Source of the DNA: REEB95 sp035632055
GTDB lineage: Bacteria > Pseudomonadota > Alphaproteobacteria > ATCC43930 > CGMCC-115725
DNA length: 64,000 nucleotides
Direction: 5' to 3'
Assembly (NCBI GenBank): GCA_035632055.1
Contig: DASQHO010000006.1
Coordinates: 18,180-82,179, forward strand
The notes below the pieces were generated by a model, which was given only the letters and a program-made list of their open reading frames with translations, had not been told where the DNA came from and did not search any database. A program made the position numbers and the translations under genes. Shown piece by piece: positions 1-8,640 of the stretch; positions within the stretch are counted from its first letter, which is position 1, and each line of letters opens with the position of its first letter.

Positions 1-704
1 GCGCGGCGCCGGCGCTCGCACTCAACCCGGGTCTGGCGGAGGCGCCGGTGCCATATCAGGCATCCTTGGCCGCGGTCGCGCCGGCGGCGCGGGCGGTCGA
101 GGCGCCGGCGGCCGAGGTTGCAACGCATCCATTAGGCGCAGCCTGTGCTCAGTTGCACGAAACTTACATTGTGGCGCAGACCGCCGATGGCCTCGTCATT
201 GTCGATCAGCACGCGGCACATGAACGTCTGGTCTACGAAGCGATGAAGGCCGAGATCGCGGCCTCCGGCGTCAAGCGCCAGATCCTGCTGATTCCCGAAG
301 TCGTCGAGCTCGATCCCGCCGACGCTGCCCGTGTGGTTGCACGCGCGGCAGAACTCGCCGAACTCGGTTTGGTGCTCGAAGCCTTCGGCCCAGGCGCCAT
401 TGTGGTGCGCGAAGTGCCGGCGATCCTGGGCGAGGCGGACGTCAAGGGCCTGGTGCGCGATCTCGCCGACGAACTCGCCGAACTTGGCGGCGCGCTGTCG
501 CTCAAGGAGCGGCTCGAGCATGTCTGCGGCACCATCGCCTGCCATGGCAGCGTGCGCGCCGGTCGTCGCCTCAGCCAGGCGGAAATGAACGCGCTGCTGC
601 GCCAGATGGAAGCGACGCCGCATTCCGGCCAGTGCAACCACGGCCGGCCGACCTACGTCGCGCTGAGCCTGGCCGAAATCGAAAAGCTGTTCGGCCGCCG
701 CTGA
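1..704 (+). CDS. mutL: DNA mismatch repair protein MutL, C-terminal part (5' end outside window)
   Basis: The frame is open to the left edge, so only about the last 233 residues are present: the end of the Ala/Pro-rich linker and the complete C-terminal dimerisation/endonuclease domain. The metal-binding endonuclease motif DQHA-x2-E-x4-E is intact (DQHAAHERLVYE, near base 205). The downstream family motifs ACHGSVRAG and CNHGRP, which complete the zinc/endonuclease site, are also present. MutL couples MutS mismatch recognition to strand removal. An intact motif indicates the self-nicking MutL class found where MutH is absent. queC follows 4 bases after the stop in the same direction, so the two may be co-transcribed. 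No functional start is visible; the GTG at base 48 is only an internal codon. Confidence 0.96.
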   Translation, partial: AAPALALNPGLAEAPVPYQASLAAVAPAARAVEAPAAEVATHPLGAACAQLHETYIVAQTADGLVIVDQHAAHERLVYEAMKAEIAASGVKRQILLIPEVVELDPADAARVVARAAELAELGLVLEAFGPGAIVVREVPAILGEADVKGLVRDLADELAELGGALSLKERLEHVCGTIACHGSVRAGRRLSQAEMNALLRQMEATPHSGQCNHGRPTYVALSLAEIEKLFGRR

Positions 705-708
705 CCGC

Positions 709-1455
709 ATGATTGCCCCCGATCCCGACACCGCGCTGGTGCTGTTCTCGGCCGGCCAGGATTCCACCACTTGCCTTGCATGGGCGCTCGATCGCTTCCG
801 CCGCGTCGAGACGATCGGCTTCGAATACGGCCAGCGCCACGCGATCGAGATGGAATTGCGTGAGCCGATCCGCCGCAAGCTGGCGGCGATCGACTCCGCT
901 TGGGCGGCGCGGCTCGGCCCAGACCGGGTGATCGCGCTCGACGTGCTGGGGCAAGTCAGCGAAAGCGCGCTTACGTCCGATCTGCCGCTCGGCAAGCGGC
1001 CCGATGGACTGCCGGCGACGTTCGTGCCCGGCCGCAATCTCGTGTTCTTCACCTTTGCCGCCATCGTCGCTTATCAGCGCGGCCTCAAGCACGTGGTCGG
1101 CGGCATGTGCGAGACCGATTTCTCGGGCTATCCGGATTGCCGCGACGACGCGATCAAGGCGCTGCAAGCCGCGATCAATCTCGGCATGGACGCGCGGCTC
1201 GCGCTGGAGACGCCGCTGATGTGGATCGACAAGGCGGCAACCTGGCGTCTGGCTGAAAGCCTCGGTGGAGCCACGCTGGTCGAGCTCATACGCACGGAAA
1301 CCCACAGCTGCTATCGCGGCATCCGCGCCATGTTCCACGCGTGGGGCCACGGCTGCGGCGACTGCGACGCCTGCGCGCTGCGCGCCAAGGGCTGGGCGGC
1401 CTACGCGGCGACGCGTGAAGCGGCTGCGCAGAACGTGGGCACCGCAGCGCGCTAA
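709..1455 (+). CDS. queC: 7-cyano-7-deazaguanine synthase QueC
   Basis: ATP-dependent conversion of 7-carboxy-7-deazaguanine to preQ0 in queuosine biosynthesis. The 248-residue protein has the PP-loop ATPase motif near residues 13-19 (SAGQDST; the usual form is SGGxDS, so the first glycine is alanine here). Four zinc-binding cysteines cluster near residues 200-221, in HSCYRG and GHGCGDCDAC. Family motifs include EYGQRH and FVPGRN. The ATG start lies 4 bases after mutL. The last codons overlap the convergent regulator gene by 4 bases. No other queuosine gene is in the window. Identification is firm; whether the Gly-to-Ala change alters activity is unknown. Confidence 0.95.
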   Translation: MIAPDPDTALVLFSAGQDSTTCLAWALDRFRRVETIGFEYGQRHAIEMELREPIRRKLAAIDSAWAARLGPDRVIALDVLGQVSESALTSDLPLGKRPDGLPATFVPGRNLVFFTFAAIVAYQRGLKHVVGGMCETDFSGYPDCRDDAIKALQAAINLGMDARLALETPLMWIDKAATWRLAESLGGATLVELIRTETHSCYRGIRAMFHAWGHGCGDCDACALRAKGWAAYAATREAAAQNVGTAAR

Positions 1456-2870
1456 CGCTGCGGCCGAAAGGCATAGGCCGACGGTCCCTTGACCGCTTCG
1501 TCGACGACTAGGCGGTGCTGCAAGGGCGGGAAGGCGCGTTGCCGGCAATCGGCACGCTCGCAAAGGCGGCAGCCGACGCCGATCTCGGTTGCGGCTTCCG
1601 GTCGCGCCACATCGAGCCCGTCGGCATAAACGATCTCGGCGGCACGCGTGATGTCGCAGCCCAGCACCACCGCCATGTGGCCGGACGGCGCGTGATAACC
1701 GCCGCCGGGTTTTTCGACGGTGCGCGCGACGCAAAAGAAGGTGGCGCCGTCGGGCAGGCGCGCGATTTGGCGGCGGATGAGGCCAGGCGTCGCAAATGCT
1801 TCATGCACGACGAAGCGCGGACAGGCGCCGCCATAACGCGAGAAGTGGAAACCGGCTGCGGAGAATCGCTTACTGACATTGCCGGCGATATCGGCACGGG
1901 CGAAGAAGAACGGAATGCCGGCGGCACCAGTGCGGTTGAGCGTCGAAAGGCGGTGCGCCGCCTGCTCGAATGAAACACCGAACCGATTCATCAGGCGTTC
2001 GATGTCGTAGCGCTCCGTTTGGGCCACTGTGAGGAACGCCGCGTAGGGCATCAGAACGGCGCCGGCGAAGTAATTGGCCAAACCGATGCGGCACAGAATC
2101 TCGCTTTCCGGCGCCGACAGCTTGGCGGCGCGGATCGCCTCGCTGATCGGCTCGCGCGCTTCCAGCAGGCCAAGTTGATAGGCCAAGTGGAAGTTGCGGC
2201 TGGCGAGCGGCAGCGCCTCGGAGAGCTCCAGGCGCCGCGTGCGCGGATCGAAGCGCCGCAGCGCGCCGTTCATGCCGGCGATCGCGGCGATCTCAACGGT
2301 GACACCGTGGCGCCGTGCCAAGCGCTCGCCCAGCGTACGGCCGAGGTCGCCTCCCGCCGCCGGCAGCAGCGTCTCGGCGGCGGTCTCGAGCGCGGCGAAA
2401 TGATTGCGGCACGCCTCGAAGAAATCGCGGGCCTCCTCAGTTGGCAGCACGACGCGCCGCGTGCGGCCTTCGGACAGATTTAAGTTGAGCGCCTGAGCGT
2501 CATCGCGGGCAGCACGCAGCGCGCGATAAAGATCGGCGATGGCGCGGGCGGCGCGCGGCGCGGCGCCCACCAGCCGCGCGATCTCGTCGCTGTTGACGCC
2601 GCTGTCGCGCAGGCCCGCATCGGCGAACACCTCGCGCAACGCTGCCGCGAGTTGCCGCTCGGCGTCGTCAGTGAGCGCATTGAGATCGACGCCATATCTC
2701 TCGCCAAGCTTGAGCAGCAGCGACAGGGTCACCGGCCGCTCGTCGTGCTCGATGAGGTTGAGATAGCTGGCGCTGATCCCAAGCTCGCGGGCCATCTGCA
2801 GCTGGGTCAGGCCACGCTCCTGACGCAGCCGCCGAATCTTCTGGCCGAGCAACGTCTTACGGGCTGCCAC
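1452..2870 (-). CDS. XRE-family short-chain fatty acyl regulator (ScfR/RamB type)
   Basis: A 472-residue cytoplasmic transcription factor. Residues about 8-65 are an XRE helix-turn-helix (GLTQLQMARELGISASYLNL). A long middle region resembles the IrrE/ImmA N-terminal-like domain but lacks HExxH, so it is probably a non-catalytic sensor fold. The C-terminal region has the DUF2083 cysteine signature (CRLCERADC). Relatives (RamB, PccR/ScfR) respond to acyl-CoAs and control acetate/propionate metabolism genes. The start is GTG, preceded by GGAGGG. The upstream region, shared with panE, is AT-rich with repeated TTTAC words, suggesting autoregulation. The target genes are not identifiable from this window. 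Confidence 0.88.
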   Translation of the reverse strand: MAARKTLLGQKIRRLRQERGLTQLQMARELGISASYLNLIEHDERPVTLSLLLKLGERYGVDLNALTDDAERQLAAALREVFADAGLRDSGVNSDEIARLVGAAPRAARAIADLYRALRAARDDAQALNLNLSEGRTRRVVLPTEEARDFFEACRNHFAALETAAETLLPAAGGDLGRTLGERLARRHGVTVEIAAIAGMNGALRRFDPRTRRLELSEALPLASRNFHLAYQLGLLEAREPISEAIRAAKLSAPESEILCRIGLANYFAGAVLMPYAAFLTVAQTERYDIERLMNRFGVSFEQAAHRLSTLNRTGAAGIPFFFARADIAGNVSKRFSAAGFHFSRYGGACPRFVVHEAFATPGLIRRQIARLPDGATFFCVARTVEKPGGGYHAPSGHMAVVLGCDITRAAEIVYADGLDVARPEAATEIGVGCRLCERADCRQRAFPPLQHRLVVDEAVKGPSAYAFRPQR

Positions 2871-3046
2871 AGCGCCCTCCGATAATTTACAACTTTACAC
2901 TGCGCACAATTATTAGCACGAAAATACACACTATTTACGAATTTTATTATCGCTGAGGGTAGAAATTTCGCAAGTGCAATGTAAACTTCATAACGTGCGG
3001 CCGAGTGCCGGTGTCGTCGGCAGACGGTCCAGTGATGGAGGGTGGC
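2871..3046. promoter_or_regulatory. AT-rich divergent regulatory region between the ScfR-type regulator and panE
   Basis: This stretch, above all 2881-2990, is strikingly AT-rich within a GC-rich window. It carries repeated words: TTTACAAC (2886-2893), TTTACACT (2894-2901), TTTACGA (2934-2940), and TTTCGCAA followed by GTGCAATGTAAAC (2966-2986). Genes diverge on both sides. It is probably a promoter/operator for the regulator itself. The operator assignment is inference; ScfR/RamB-type regulators are known to bind TTTGCAAA-like sites. Confidence 0.5.
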
Positions 3047-4060
3047 GTGAAAATTTGCGTGTTCGGTGCGGGTGCGATCGGCGGCTTCCTGGGCGCCAAG
3101 CTCTCGCAGTCGGGCGCCGATGTTTCGCTGGTGGCGCGCGGCGCCAATCTGGCGGCGATCCGCACCCACGGCCTAAGGCTGCGTGCCGACGGCCAAGAGA
3201 TCGTCGCGCGGCTGCCGGCGACCGACGATCCGGCCGAGCTCGGCCCGCAGGATTACGTCATCGTCACGCTCAAGGCCAACCAGATCGACGCCGCGCTCGA
3301 CCGCTTTGCGCCGCTGCTCGGTCCCGACACTGTCATCGTCACGGCCGTCAACGGCGTGCCCTATTGGTATTTCCATCGCCATCCGGGCGAATGGGAGAAC
3401 CGCAGCATCGCCAGCGTCGATCCCGGGCGGCGGCAATGGACCTTGCTCGAGCCGGAGCGTGCGATCGGCTGCGTGGTTTATCCGGCAACCGAGCTGGTGG
3501 CGCCCGGCATCGTCGAGCATGTTTATGGCGACCGCTTTCCGATCGGTGAACCGTCAGGCGAAATCAGTCTGCGCTGCCAGCGGCTGTCGGCGGTGTTTGC
3601 TGCCGCTGGCCTCAAGGCGCCGGTGCTCGACAATATCCGCGACGAAATTTGGCTCAAGCTGTGGGGCAACCTGTGTCTCAATCCGCTGAGCGCGCTCACC
3701 GGTACGACGCTCGATGTGCTGTGCGGCGAGGCCGGTACGCGCGACATCGCCCGTGCAATGATGCGTGAGTCGCAGGCGATCGCCGAACGGCTTGGCGTCC
3801 GCTTCCGTGTCGATCTCGAACGCCGGCTCGACGGTGCGCGCAAGGTCGGCGCGCACAAGACCTCGATGCTGCAGGATCTGGAACGCGGCCGGCCGCTTGA
3901 AATCGATGCGCTGGTGACTGCGGTGCAGGAACTCGGCCGCCTGGTCGAGGTGCCCACGCCGACGCTCGATGTGGTGCTGGCGTTGATCCAGCACCGCGCC
4001 GAAGCCTTGCGGCTTTACGAACGTCCGGTGATAGACGCCGCCGCGGTCGCCGCCGAATAG
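3047..4060 (+). CDS. panE: 2-dehydropantoate 2-reductase
   Basis: NADPH-dependent reduction of ketopantoate to pantoate (pantothenate/CoA synthesis) or a close relative acting on another 2-ketoacid. The N-terminal Rossmann motif is GAGAIGG near residues 6-12. The conserved TLKANQ segment and the KLWGNLCLNPLSALTG segment carry the family's two key lysines. I chose the GTG at 3047 because GGAGG (3037-3041) sits 5 bases upstream and VKICVFGAG matches the usual N-terminus; upstream in-frame GTG/ATG codons (3005, 3035) are less convincing. This gives 337 residues. The 3' end overlaps the convergent rsmD by 46 bases. Pantoate-family reductases have several substrates, so substrate identity is moderate. 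Confidence 0.85.
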   Translation: MKICVFGAGAIGGFLGAKLSQSGADVSLVARGANLAAIRTHGLRLRADGQEIVARLPATDDPAELGPQDYVIVTLKANQIDAALDRFAPLLGPDTVIVTAVNGVPYWYFHRHPGEWENRSIASVDPGRRQWTLLEPERAIGCVVYPATELVAPGIVEHVYGDRFPIGEPSGEISLRCQRLSAVFAAAGLKAPVLDNIRDEIWLKLWGNLCLNPLSALTGTTLDVLCGEAGTRDIARAMMRESQAIAERLGVRFRVDLERRLDGARKVGAHKTSMLQDLERGRPLEIDALVTAVQELGRLVEVPTPTLDVVLALIQHRAEALRLYERPVIDAAAVAAE

Positions 4061-4611
4061 CGTAGAAACACGATCTTGGCCGCGCCGTAACGGCGCTCGT
4101 CCAGTTCGGTGAATCCAGCGGGCGGCGCGAGTTCGCGCTTCGCCGAAAGCTCGGCGACCGCAATGGCCTCGGGCAGCAGCCAGCCCGCCGCGGCCAGCGC
4201 GGTCAGCGCCGATGCCGTCAAGTCCTCGGCATAAGGCGGATCGAGAAACACCAGCGATGCCGGCGCACTGGCACGCGGCGGCCGCAGCGCGTCGGCGGAC
4301 AAAAGCGCGGTTTGGCGCTCGGCGCCTAAAGCAGCGATATTGGCTGCGAGCACCACGCGCGCTTCCCGGTCGCGTTCCATGAAGCTGACGAAGCGTGCAC
4401 CGCGCGACAGGGCTTCGAGGCCGAGCGCGCCGCTGCCGGCGAAGGCATCGAGCACGATCGCATCCTCGTAGATCGGCCGCGGCGCGAACGCCGCGTGCGC
4501 CAGGATATTGAAAATCGCCTCGCGCGCGCGGCCCGCTGTCGGACGGACGTTGCCGCCCGACAACGGCGTTAATTTCCTGCCGCGATGCTTGCCGGCGATG
4601 ATGCGCAGCAC
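4015..4611 (-). CDS. rsmD: 16S rRNA (guanine(966)-N2)-methyltransferase RsmD
   Basis: Methylates G966 of 16S rRNA on the 30S subunit using S-adenosylmethionine. The 198-residue protein begins with the family signature RIIAGKHRGRKL and then RPTAGRAREAIFNIL. It has SAM motif I (DAFAGSGALGLEAL) and the catalytic DPPY motif (FLDPPYAED). The start codon is GTG. It lies 4 bases downstream of the C26 amidohydrolase gene and is probably co-transcribed with it. The end overlaps panE on the opposite strand. In many alphaproteobacteria rsmD sits near tadA and rluB; tadA is close by here but rluB is absent. Confidence 0.95.
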   Translation of the reverse strand: MLRIIAGKHRGRKLTPLSGGNVRPTAGRAREAIFNILAHAAFAPRPIYEDAIVLDAFAGSGALGLEALSRGARFVSFMERDREARVVLAANIAALGAERQTALLSADALRPPRASAPASLVFLDPPYAEDLTASALTALAAAGWLLPEAIAVAELSAKRELAPPAGFTELDERRYGAAKIVFLRYSAATAAASITGRS

Positions 4612-4615
4612 AGGT

Positions 4616-5332
4616 TTAGCCGCGCGCGGCTTCGATGAAAGCGCCGAATATGCGCGTGTCGCCTTCGCTCAGGCGATACTCCGGATGCCACTGCACGCCG
4701 AGCACGAAGCGCCGGTTCGGATCCTCGATACCTTCGATCACGCCATCCGGCGCGATGGCATCGACGATAAGGCCGGGCGCGGCGTCCTTCACGGCCTGAT
4801 GATGCGCGCTATTGACCGGCATCTCCGCCAGCTGCGTCACGCGGCGCAGCAGGGTGTTAGGCGCGATTTTCACCGTATGTCCTGGCTCGGTGCGCGGATT
4901 GGGCTGTTCGTGCGGCAGCGCGTTCCTGATCTCGTCGGGAATGTGCTGGATCAGTGTGCCGCCGAGCGCGACATTCAAGAGTTGCTCGCCGCCGCAAATG
5001 CCAAGCACCGGCAGGTTCTTCGCCAGCGCCGCATTGCAGATCGCCAGCTCGAATTCGGTGCGTCGTGTTTTGAGCGAAACAGTTTCGTGTTTGGTCGTGG
5101 CGCCGAACAAGGCCGGATCGACGTCGAACGCGCCGCCGGTGACGATCAGACCGTCAAGCAGCGCCAGATAATCGCCGGCACGCTCGGGTTCGTGCGGCAA
5201 TAGCACCGACAATCCACCCGCCTGCGCCACCGCTTCGCAATAATTCTCGCGAAGCGCGTACCAGGGATGGGTTTTCGAATAGCCGCCGGGCGGCTCATGA
5301 TCAAGGGTGAGGCCGATGACCGGTTGTGCCAT
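4616..5332 (-). CDS. Class I glutamine amidotransferase-like hydrolase, peptidase C26 (PuuD-like)
   Basis: A 238-residue cytosolic enzyme of the gamma-glutamyl hydrolase family. The nucleophile Cys is in LGICGGEQLLN and the catalytic His in GVQWHPEY, with a downstream acidic residue. A typical N-terminus PVIGLTLDHE leads into the PPGGYS segment. Relatives include PuuD (gamma-glutamyl-GABA hydrolase in putrescine degradation). No polyamine genes are nearby, so the substrate is inferred only from family membership. It diverges from tadA across 47 bases and is followed by rsmD after 3 bases. Confidence 0.85.
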   Translation of the reverse strand: MAQPVIGLTLDHEPPGGYSKTHPWYALRENYCEAVAQAGGLSVLLPHEPERAGDYLALLDGLIVTGGAFDVDPALFGATTKHETVSLKTRRTEFELAICNAALAKNLPVLGICGGEQLLNVALGGTLIQHIPDEIRNALPHEQPNPRTEPGHTVKIAPNTLLRRVTQLAEMPVNSAHHQAVKDAAPGLIVDAIAPDGVIEGIEDPNRRFVLGVQWHPEYRLSEGDTRIFGAFIEAARG

Positions 5333-5379
5333 GTTGGCGCCAATCTATGACCGCGCCGCGCGCGCAGCAAGGAAGCCGC

Positions 5380-5835
5380 ATGATCGATCTGGAGATAAAG
5401 CCGATGGCCCTGGCGCTTGCCGCCGCTGAGCGCGCTGCCAAGGCGGGCGAGGTGCCGGTCGGTGCCGTGCTCATTGATGCGCGTGGCGCGGTGCTGGCGC
5501 AGACGGCGAATCAGGTCGAGGCACTCGGCGATCCGACCGCGCATGCCGAACTCTTGGCGTTGCGCGAAGCCGCAGTCCGGCGCGGCCGACCGATTCTCGA
5601 CGACTGCGATCTCTACGTCACACTCGAGCCGTGCGCGATGTGCGCGGGCGCTATCGCCTTGGCGCGCATCCGGCGCCTCTATTTCGGCGCCAGCGATCCG
5701 AAAGGCGGTGCGGTCGAGCACGGGCCGCACTTCTTTCAACAACCGACCTGCCACCACCAGCCGGAGGTTTATGGCGGGATCGACGCGACACGCGCGGGCG
5801 AACTATTGCGGCGCTTTTTCGCTGACCGGCGCTGA
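5380..5835 (+). CDS. tadA: tRNA-specific adenosine deaminase TadA
   Basis: Converts A34 to inosine in the tRNA-Arg(ACG) anticodon. A 151-residue cytidine-deaminase-fold protein with the zinc/catalytic motifs HAE (TAHAELLALREAA) and PCxxC (TLEPCAMCAGAI), followed by RIRRLYFGASDPKGG. The start chosen is the ATG at 5380 because AAGGAAG (5369-5375) precedes it at normal spacing; an upstream ATG at 5326 would overlap the divergent hydrolase gene. The final 33 bases overlap purD on the opposite strand. Confidence 0.95.
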   Translation: MIDLEIKPMALALAAAERAAKAGEVPVGAVLIDARGAVLAQTANQVEALGDPTAHAELLALREAAVRRGRPILDDCDLYVTLEPCAMCAGAIALARIRRLYFGASDPKGGAVEHGPHFFQQPTCHHQPEVYGGIDATRAGELLRRFFADRR

Positions 5836-7116
5836 GGCGCGGCGACGGCCGATGGCGCGCCAGCCGATATCGCGCCGGCAGAAGCCCTGCGGCCAATCGA
5901 TCTTGTCGACCACAGCATAGGCGCGCTTCTGCGCCTCGCGCACCGACCGGCCGCGGGCCACGACATTGAGGACACGGCCGCCGTCTGCGACCAACTTGTC
6001 ACCGACGCGCTTGGTGCCGGCGTGAAAGATGCGGACCGACGTATCGGCACCCGCGGCGACGTCGAGACCGCGAATCTCGCTGCCCTTCACCGGCGTGCCG
6101 GGATAACCCTTGGCTGCCATGACAACACAGAGTGCTACTTCGTCGCGCCAGCGCAGGTCGAAATCCTCGAGCTCGCCGTCATGCGCGGCAATCAGCGCGG
6201 GCAGTAGATCGCTCTTGAGCCGTGTCAGCAAGACCTGGCATTCGGGGTCGCCGAAGCGGCAATTGTATTCAATGACCTGCGGTCCGGTCTTGGTCAGGAT
6301 CAGGCCGACATAGAGGATGCCCTTGTACGGCTTGCCTTCGTCGCGCATGGCGTGGACGGTCGGCAGGACGATCTTCTCCATCACCTGTACTTCGATTTCG
6401 GGCGTCAGCACCGGTGCCGGCGAATAGGCGCCCATGCCGCCGGTATTGGGCCCGGTGTCGCCGTCGCCGACGCGTTTATGGTCCTGCGCTGAGGCGAGAC
6501 CGAGCGCGCGCTTGCCGTCGACCAGCGCGAAGAAGCTGACTTCCTCGCCTTCGAGAAAATCCTCGACCACGATCTCGGCGCCAGCGGCGCCAAACTTCTT
6601 CGTCACCATCGCCGTATCAACCGCGGCCAACGCTTGGCGCGTGGTGGTGGCGACGGTCACGCCTTTACCGGCCGCAAGCCCATCCGCCTTCACCACAATG
6701 GGCGCCTTGTGCTTGCGGATATATTCCTTGGCGGCGGCTGGATCTGTGAAGCGGCGATAGGCCGCGGTCGGGATGTTGTACTTGGCGCATAGATTCTTGG
6801 CGAAGGCCTTCGAGCCTTCGAGCGCGGCGGCGGAAGCGGTCGGACCGAAAGCGGCGATGCCGTTGGCTTCGAGCGTGTCGACCAGTCCGGCGACCAACGG
6901 CCCTTCCGGACCGATTACCACGAAGTCGATCTTCTCCTGCTTGCACAGTTTGACGATGCCGTCGATGTCGGTCGCTGCCACTGCGACGCAGGCCGCCTCG
7001 TCGGCGATCCCGGGATTGCCCGGCGCGCAGAACAGCGTGTCGCACAACGGTGACGACGAGATCGCCCAGCACAGTGCGTGCTCGCGTCCGCCCGATCCAA
7101 TCACCAACACGCGCAA
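5803..7116 (-). CDS. purD: Phosphoribosylamine-glycine ligase PurD
   Basis: ATP-grasp ligase of purine synthesis that makes glycinamide ribonucleotide from phosphoribosylamine and glycine. The 437-residue protein starts RVLVIGSGGREHALCW. It shows the family's APGNPGI, GPEGPLVAG, ATP-grasp VVKADGLAAGKGV and YNCRFGDPECQ segments. The start codon is TTG, supported by GAGGAG about 8 bases upstream; the GTG two codons on is the alternative. The C-terminal tail, beyond KRAYAVVDKI, is basic and overlaps tadA. purD diverges from xseA across 75 bases. Confidence 0.97.
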   Translation of the reverse strand: MRVLVIGSGGREHALCWAISSSPLCDTLFCAPGNPGIADEAACVAVAATDIDGIVKLCKQEKIDFVVIGPEGPLVAGLVDTLEANGIAAFGPTASAAALEGSKAFAKNLCAKYNIPTAAYRRFTDPAAAKEYIRKHKAPIVVKADGLAAGKGVTVATTTRQALAAVDTAMVTKKFGAAGAEIVVEDFLEGEEVSFFALVDGKRALGLASAQDHKRVGDGDTGPNTGGMGAYSPAPVLTPEIEVQVMEKIVLPTVHAMRDEGKPYKGILYVGLILTKTGPQVIEYNCRFGDPECQVLLTRLKSDLLPALIAAHDGELEDFDLRWRDEVALCVVMAAKGYPGTPVKGSEIRGLDVAAGADTSVRIFHAGTKRVGDKLVADGGRVLNVVARGRSVREAQKRAYAVVDKIDWPQGFCRRDIGWRAIGRRRASAPVSEKAPQ

Positions 7117-7191
7117 GCGGCTCTCCTCGCAAGGACCTTATTCGTCCGGCCCGTTTCCCCCGTCGGCGGCGCTCTTGTATCATAGCGCGCG

Positions 7192-8640
7192 ATGACGGAA
7201 AGCCATTCGCCGACCACGGATTCGGGCCCCGGTGCGCTACGTTCCAATCTGCCCGAATACACAGTTTCTGAGATATCTCAAGCGGTTAAGCGGGCGCTTG
7301 AAGCCGATTTCGGGCATGTCCGGGTGCGCGGCGAAATCTCGGGATTCAAGCGCGTTGCATCCGGTCATTGCTACCTCACGTTGAAAGACGCCGAATCGAA
7401 CCTCGACGGCGTGATCTGGCGAACCGCGTTCGGTCGGCTTGCGCTGAAGCCGGAAGACGGCATGGACGTGGTCTGTACCGGCCGAATCACCACCTATCCC
7501 GGCCGCTCGAAATATCAGTTGATCATCGAATCGATCGAACTCGCCGGCGTCGGCGCGCTATTGAAGCTGCTCGAAGAGCGCAAGAAAAAGCTCGCCGCCG
7601 AAGGCCTGTTTGATGAATCGCGCAAACGCAAGCTGCCGTTCCTGCCCGACGTAATCGGCGTGGTCACGTCGCCGACCGGCGCGGTGATCCGCGATATCCT
7701 GCACCGCCTGGCCGATCGTTTTCCGCGCCGCGTCCTGGTATGGCCGGTGCCGGTACAGGGGGAAGGCGCGGCCGAAGAAATTGCCGCGGCGATCGCCGGC
7801 TTTGACGCGCTCGACGGCGGCGGCGCTGTGCCGCGTCCGGATCTGCTGATCGTGGCGCGCGGTGGCGGCAGTCTCGAAGATTTGATGGCCTTCAACGAGG
7901 AGATCGTCGTGCGTGCGGCCGCCGCCTGCCGGATTCCACTGATCTCGGCGGTCGGTCACGAGACCGACACGACGCTGATCGATTTCGCCGCCGACCGGCG
8001 TGCGCCGACGCCGACGGCGGCCGCAGAGATGGCGGTGCCGGTGCGGCTAGACCTCGTCGCCGATGTCGCTGCGGCAACGCATCGCCTGGCGCAGGCATTG
8101 GCACGCTTCATGGACGATAAGTTCCTGCGGATTGAAGGCTTGGCGCGCGGCCTGCCCGATCCGCGCAGCTTGATCGAGACAGCGCAGCAACGGCTCGACG
8201 ACCGCAGTGAGCGCCTACGGCTCGGCATCGGTGCGCTGCTGCGGCTGCGCGGCCAAAGCATGCAGGCCCTGGGCCGGATGCTGCGTCGTGACATGCTCGA
8301 ACGCGAAGTCGGGCGTTTGCGCGGTACGGTTGCCGACCTCGCCGAGCGCTTGGCGCCGGCCGTTGCGCGCCTGATACAGCAGCGGGAGATCGCGCTGGCG
8401 GGCGCCGCCGGTCGGCTCGCCAGCTGGCGCCAGGCACAGGACAAGGTGCTAGAGCGCGGCTATGTGCTGGTACGCGACGCCAAGGGCGCGGTGCTGACGT
8501 CGGCGCGTGCGGTTGCACCTGGCGCCGATCTGGCGCTCGAATTCCACGACGGCAAGGTAGCGGCGCGCGCCATCGGCCGCGAAGTCGAAAAGCCGGCAAA
8601 GGCGCCGGTACCTAAGCGCGAACAGGGCAAGCTCCTGTGA
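7192..8640 (+). CDS. xseA: Exodeoxyribonuclease VII large subunit
   Basis: Catalytic subunit of the ssDNA exonuclease VII. The 482-residue protein has an N-terminal OB-fold (about residues 20-120, including VRGEISGFKR and SGHCYLTLKD). The catalytic core includes GVVTSPTGAVIRDI, the RGGGSLEDL motif and SAVGHETDTTLIDFAADRRAPTPTAAAE. A coiled-coil stretch follows, then a C-terminal beta-rich end. The small-subunit gene xseB is not in this window. The stop overlaps the GTG start of the M23 peptidase gene (GTGA), so translation is probably coupled. Confidence 0.97.
   Translation: MTESHSPTTDSGPGALRSNLPEYTVSEISQAVKRALEADFGHVRVRGEISGFKRVASGHCYLTLKDAESNLDGVIWRTAFGRLALKPEDGMDVVCTGRITTYPGRSKYQLIIESIELAGVGALLKLLEERKKKLAAEGLFDESRKRKLPFLPDVIGVVTSPTGAVIRDILHRLADRFPRRVLVWPVPVQGEGAAEEIAAAIAGFDALDGGGAVPRPDLLIVARGGGSLEDLMAFNEEIVVRAAAACRIPLISAVGHETDTTLIDFAADRRAPTPTAAAEMAVPVRLDLVADVAAATHRLAQALARFMDDKFLRIEGLARGLPDPRSLIETAQQRLDDRSERLRLGIGALLRLRGQSMQALGRMLRRDMLEREVGRLRGTVADLAERLAPAVARLIQQREIALAGAAGRLASWRQAQDKVLERGYVLVRDAKGAVLTSARAVAPGADLALEFHDGKVAARAIGREVEKPAKAPVPKREQGKLL

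Noticed and set aside
571..1734. Long minus-strand open frame opposite queC and the regulator gene
   Set aside because: It runs antisense to two clear genes, is Arg/Ala-rich and has no recognisable motif; it arises from GC-rich codon bias on the other strand.
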